Shown here one piece after another: positions 60,509 to 64,000 of a stretch of 64,000 nucleotides of DNA. A program made the position numbers and the translations under genes. How positions within the stretch are numbered: the stretch's first letter is position 1; each line of letters begins with the position of its first letter. Origin of the DNA: Candidatus Anammoxibacter sp. GTDB taxonomy: Bacteria; Planctomycetota; Brocadiia; Brocadiales; Anammoxibacteraceae. The notes beneath the pieces are model-generated. The model was not told the DNA's origin. It ran no database searches and was given only the letters and a program-made list of their open reading frames with translations. The stretch is from assembly GCA_021777105.1 (NCBI GenBank), contig JAIQZQ010000134.1, positions 1 to 64,000 on the forward strand, written 5' to 3'.

Positions 60509-61006
60509 TTACGTAAGTGACTGCATGTAGTCAACAAGGCGGCTTGTGGTCATTCTTAAATTCATGCTGACCAGCCGGGCAATGCCTTTAAATATTTTTA
60601 TTCCTATTTTCGGATATTCATCCAATATTTGATCAAGGTCTTCTTGCGTCAATTTTATTAATGTGGTTTTAGTGGCGGCTATTACGGTTGCCGATCTGGA
60701 GCTTTCATCTATAATCGACATCTCGCCGATTGACTTGCCTTTTGACAAGGTGGCGATAATCGAATCTTCGCCCGTGGCGGATTCTTTTATTACGTTTAGT
60801 TGTCCCTCAACAATGAAGCAAACATATTTATCTTGGTCGCTCTCTCTAAAAAGGACTTCATCCTTTTTGAGGTAAATCAGCTCAATGTGCTTATGTAAAA
60901 TACGCAATTCATTTACATTGAATTTGTCAAATAAATGTATCTCTACAAGATAATCAACAATAGATTTTTTAATGGTGTATTTTTTGGTAGTTTCAGTTTT
61001 TTTCAT
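60509..61006 (-). CDS. Cyclic-nucleotide-binding-domain protein
   Basis: 165 residues. The cNMP jelly-roll is clear: LFDKFNVNELRILHKHIELI, VLFRESDQDKYVCFIVEGQL, and the phosphate-binding cassette KSIGEMSIIDESSRSATVIA. A C-terminal helix pair (LARLVSMNLRMTTSRLVDYM) replaces the Crp winged helix, so it is a sensor or adaptor rather than a DNA-binding regulator. Ligand unknown. It is 200 bp upstream of a repeat copy and the DUF3179 gene, all on the same strand. Confidence 0.85.
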   Translation of the reverse strand: MKKTETTKKYTIKKSIVDYLVEIHLFDKFNVNELRILHKHIELIYLKKDEVLFRESDQDKYVCFIVEGQLNVIKESATGEDSIIATLSKGKSIGEMSIIDESSRSATVIAATKTTLIKLTQEDLDQILDEYPKIGIKIFKGIARLVSMNLRMTTSRLVDYMQSLT

Positions 61007-61120
61007 AGTGTTTTTGCTCTATTTTTAAGCAAAAACATCATAATAACAATACGGCTTTTAAGCAAGAATAAAGCTGTTTGGGGCTAATATTTAGTAATTA
61101 TACTAAAAGCATTAGGTTTG

Positions 61121-61169
61121 CGAAATTAGTCAATGAATAAAAGGCTAAAGCCTAAACTCCGGCAGGCAG
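61121..61169 (+). repeat. Dispersed 49-bp repeat, copy 2
   Basis: Matches 39272-39320 with about five differences. It is followed here by a G-rich stretch (GGGGGTGGGG). Intergenic; 50 bp after the DUF3179 gene's stop. Confidence 0.65.
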
Positions 61170-61222
61170 GGGGTGGGGCTTGGTAACCAGAGCTAAAGGG
61201 GTAACGAGTTGTGAATTTTGTT

Positions 61223-62260
61223 TTATTTATAAACGGCTGTGTCCGGGTAATATTCGGCCCATATAAACCAGTATGCATTTTTAAAATCAACCATCTCAAG
61301 TCTTTTGCCTTTAAGTTTGCCTTCAATAGCATCGCCTGTTTTTAGATTCCATTTAGAGCCTGTAACGGAATCAACAACGATATCGCGCTCATTTGACATG
61401 TTAAAATTTGAGGCGTGTTTGCCGGCTCTTGCTTTGTAAACAATTGTGTTGTTTGTTGAATTGTCATGGTAGATAAGCAGCGGCAAGCCGCCAAACCTGT
61501 CTGTTATTATCGTTCGGCTCTTAAACAGATCAAGCGGATACGCTTTCTGTTGGCCGTCAATATTTAGTCCTATAATCGTGGTTTTCGGTTTTAATCTCGG
61601 ATCTCTGTTTTCAACAGGGAAGATTCCTGTTTTTATCCAGCTTGTGTGATAATCCATATAATTGTCAAACCCGGGGGACTCCTGGCCGTAATAAGACAAG
61701 GCTTTACTATTGGGATGGGCGTTAAACCACTCTTGCCAGGATATTTTTTGCGAACTGACAACCTCTTTTAGCCGTTCGCCTTTCATAATGCCTGTTATCG
61801 CCTCGCCTGAGATTACCGGCCATAGGGATTCCGTCTCATAATCAAACATAAGCAGGGTGTTTTTAAGCAATTTGCCGGACACTCCGAATGTGAGGGTGAT
61901 GCCGTCCACTTCTCTGCTGTAGACCACAGCAAGATTAGCCAGCGGTCACCATGTGACGGCAACCGGTTTGCCGCCGACAACATCGTTGACTATTTCATGG
62001 CTGTTCAGCAGGTAAACGGAATAAGCCCGGCTGTCGCCGTTGATTGTGATCCCTATTACAGGCTCGGATGGATTAATGTTAGCCTTGCTTGCGGAAACAA
62101 ACTTAGGTTTTTTTATTGCGGGTATGGCGTCCTGGGGCAAAGCTTGGCGGATATCGTATTCGATATCGTTTGACATGGCGGTTCCGTTAAACAAAACAAA
62201 AGCCAGGCATAAGGCGGCGCCTATATTAAGGGGTATTAAATTTTCAATACATTTAAACAA
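61223..62260 (-). CDS. DUF3179 protein with in-frame UGA at the conserved Cys
   Basis: About 345 codons with a signal peptide (LIPLNIGAALCLAFVLFNG). The family outline is intact on both sides: DAIPAIKKPKFVSASKANIN, YLLNSHEIVNDVVGGKPVAV before the stop, and PLANLAVVYSREVDGITLTF, ETESLWPVISGEAITG after it. The UGA at 61946-61948 falls in VTW-UGA-PLA, where the family has the CPLC/CPL motif with Cys. The mRNA just after UGA can pair GACCGC with GUGGUC, with a bulged U and an inner GGC/GCU stem. Either a selenoprotein or a nonsense mutant; without recoding, a 104-residue secreted fragment would result. The two halves are otherwise undamaged. Confidence 0.65.
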
Positions 62261-62281
62261 TTTTACGCTCCCAACAACTAT

Positions 62282-64000
62282 TTATTTGCCGTTGCTAAAT
62301 TTTAAAACATCCATGGGGCAAACAGTTATGCATATACCGCAATGGATGCACGATGTGTTTTTATTTGAAAAATCAGCCTGGTTTTTGGCGAAACTCATAA
62401 CATCAATACCCACCTGGCAATATCGGGAACACTCGCCGCATGTGATGCATTTGTCATTTGAAGTTATCCTTAATTTGCCGAACCATTTGGAGCATATCTG
62501 AATATACTTTGCCAACGGGCACCAATACCTGCACCATATTTTGCCGCCGAACAATGGATAAGCCGCTACCGGTATAACCGCGATAAGCCAAAAATCAACA
62601 ATCGAACTGTACGATTTGAGCACATGGATACCTGCCGCAGGCAGAGCATAAAATAGTATTAAAGCCAACACGGCCCAGCCAAGGACTACCCAGTTCATAA
62701 ACTCCCACGCAATAGATTTGCGCCCCTTTGGAGCCAGGTGCCTCCATCTATCGCCTATAGTTTCAGCCAATCCTCCGCACCCGCAAATCCATGTGCAGAA
62801 ACGTTTGCCGTGCCATATTGCGGTAATGGGAACCGCAATTAATGTCGCCAAAGCCGCCCATATTAGATAGAAAAGGGCGGGATTATCAAACACCAGATAA
62901 AAAAGCAACGGCCACGGTTGAAGAAAACTGTAGGCGTGCCAATACTGGTATGAGTTGCCTATGTGTATTATAAATTTGAATAAGAATTCAGGTATGAGGA
63001 AGAACACAAATACCTGGCAAAGAATAAGCGATAAGAACCTGGCCTTTTGGTATCTACTGTTATATCCCGTTCCCCATCGTTTATACGCTGTTATTCCAAA
63101 CACTATCATTATAATTGTATAAGTGAAAGAGTACCAGAACGTTGTGTCTCTATAATGAAAGATGGAGTCCTTGCCTTCGCCGAACGGCGCAAAGACGGAA
63201 TAAAACACGTCTGAAGGGATAAGGCTGAAAGGGAGCCAGGCGGGATACTTCTTGTATGAATAGATGCAGAAGACAAAGGCAAAAACCAGAACGGCGAATA
63301 TCCACCGTTTAAAACCCCACTCGCCTTCAAGTTTAATTCCCGTCTTTTTAAAGAACTTAAGAGGCAGGTCGGCGCCTATCATGGTAAAAAAGCGGTCATT
63401 TTTCTCGGTTAATCTTTTGCCGTCTTTCTCAATTACAACCTCTTTCTCATTTATCTCAACAACTTTTGACGCAAAATTAACCTTAAGTTTTCCCTCTTTT
63501 ATTTTAGCGTCCATTGCGTCAATATTGCGTTTGCGAGGGAAGGTAAACGATTCGTCCACACAAGTAATAGTCGGCCGGTTATTATCGCACAGGGCCAGGG
63601 CCGCTTCCGCCGCCACATCGCCCGCGCCGTATATCATGATGTTTTTGTCGTTAAACTCGTCAGGATCGGCCAGCACGTTTGCAACCTTGTCAAGGTCTTC
63701 GCCCGGGCAATTTATCTTGCGTGGGTTGCCAGACTTGCCGATAGCCATGATCACCCGCCTGGCTTTATAACTGCTTTTGTTGGTTGTGACGTTAAAGACG
63801 TCGCCGTCGCGCTCTACATTAATAACGCGCTCTTTTATTTTTATGTTTAGCTTTTCAGAGGCGACAAAGCTGTTCCATTTTTCAAGTATGTCCTCTTTTG
63901 TCGTCTCTTCAAGCCATAGATCGCCTCGCAACTCATCGTCAACAGGCTCGGCAAATATCTTTTTGCCTTTTGTAAACGTTGTAATAAGGTTGGCGATATT
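62282..64000 (-). CDS. Membrane flavin/Fe-S oxidoreductase (partial, runs off the window)
   Basis: At least 572 residues; the frame is open to the window edge (upstream codons read TTFTKGKKIFAEPVDDEL), so the N-terminus is missing. The first part is a FAD/NAD(P)-binding oxidoreductase (VIMAIGKSGNPRKINCPGED, NIMIYGAGDVAAEAALALCD). About eight membrane helices follow, with NapH/NosR-like cysteine motifs (CTWICGCGG, WCRYWCPLAKY), and two 4Fe-4S clusters at the end (CITCGECSRYCQVG, CIHCGICITVCPMDVL). This arrangement would pass electrons between pyridine nucleotide and the membrane. It is 20 bp upstream of the DUF3179 gene and probably in one operon with it. Confidence 0.8.
   Translation of the reverse strand, partial: NIANLITTFTKGKKIFAEPVDDELRGDLWLEETTKEDILEKWNSFVASEKLNIKIKERVINVERDGDVFNVTTNKSSYKARRVIMAIGKSGNPRKINCPGEDLDKVANVLADPDEFNDKNIMIYGAGDVAAEAALALCDNNRPTITCVDESFTFPRKRNIDAMDAKIKEGKLKVNFASKVVEINEKEVVIEKDGKRLTEKNDRFFTMIGADLPLKFFKKTGIKLEGEWGFKRWIFAVLVFAFVFCIYSYKKYPAWLPFSLIPSDVFYSVFAPFGEGKDSIFHYRDTTFWYSFTYTIIMIVFGITAYKRWGTGYNSRYQKARFLSLILCQVFVFFLIPEFLFKFIIHIGNSYQYWHAYSFLQPWPLLFYLVFDNPALFYLIWAALATLIAVPITAIWHGKRFCTWICGCGGLAETIGDRWRHLAPKGRKSIAWEFMNWVVLGWAVLALILFYALPAAGIHVLKSYSSIVDFWLIAVIPVAAYPLFGGKIWCRYWCPLAKYIQICSKWFGKLRITSNDKCITCGECSRYCQVGIDVMSFAKNQADFSNKNTSCIHCGICITVCPMDVLKFSNGK

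Overview
The window is a stretch of chromosome from an uncultured, Gram-negative-type bacterium. The right part has signal peptides, a lipoprotein, an ECF sigma/anti-sigma pair and a periplasmic haem-type sensor. It has no rRNA operon and no complete tRNA, and I cannot name the phylum from the sequence. From about 36 kb rightward the DNA looks moderately GC-balanced. The first 11 kb is visibly far richer in A+T and carries genes of plasmid/candidate-phyla type, so it looks acquired.

Region 1 (1-11.4 kb) is an AT-rich mobile element. It has a truncated large serine recombinase and its small upstream partner, an XRE regulator, a plasmid-type HTH protein near a perfect DnaA box, and two adjacent RuvC-fold genes, one intact and one stripped of its catalytic residues. 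Next comes an unusual signalling pair: a 1425-residue TPR protein ending in a histidine-kinase-like ATPase domain, and a receiver/AAA+/Fis regulator that lacks the GAFTGA loop. Three small SD-led ORFs follow.

Region 2 (11.4-25.2 kb) is a pile-up of integrated-element ends. Two 71-bp copies of the 3' part of a tRNA-Pro(GGG) gene, at 14597 and 25169, bracket a 10.5-kb cargo island. Related ~126-bp repeats lie before the first copy and again at 11.6 kb. Cargo includes HEPN/MNT, HigBA, HicBA and DUF4258/DUF2283 toxin-antitoxin pairs, a DUF4143 ATPase, a receiver protein and a frameshifted DUF3365 sensor kinase. No tyrosine integrase is visible.

Region 3 (25.2-39.3 kb) mixes housekeeping genes (aminotransferase, K+ channel with RCK domains) with defence and mobile debris. 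It holds a DUF234 ATPase with striking upstream inverted repeats, a lone toxin-like protein, HigBA with an amber codon in the toxin, a ParA ATPase plus a scrap of the same gene, and a ruined type I restriction locus (hsdM, rhuM, hsdS). A VapBC pair has a deleted toxin.

Region 4 (39.6-52 kb) is the core-like chromosome: ECF sigma and anti-sigma factors, a DUF547 protein, a PqqD/radical SAM/SPASM/ArsM-like fusion, a PiT phosphate transporter, two glycosyltransferases, a YdcF-like protein and citrate synthase.

Region 5 (52-64 kb) returns to toxin-antitoxin genes (Doc pair, three MNT nucleotidyltransferases, a HEPN gene with a UGA codon), a YhcG nuclease and a lipoprotein. It ends with a cyclic-nucleotide-binding protein, a DUF3179 gene with UGA at its conserved Cys, and a membrane Fe-S oxidoreductase running off the window.

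A non-autonomous transposon-like family ties regions 3-5 together. Three copies are exactly 178 bp with terminal inverted repeats and TTA target duplications (28578, 52839, 54826); one interrupts a DIP1984-family gene that is restored in frame on paper when the insert is removed. A 42-bp derivative lies at 41083, and a 17-nt terminal scar sits in the broken hsdM gene.
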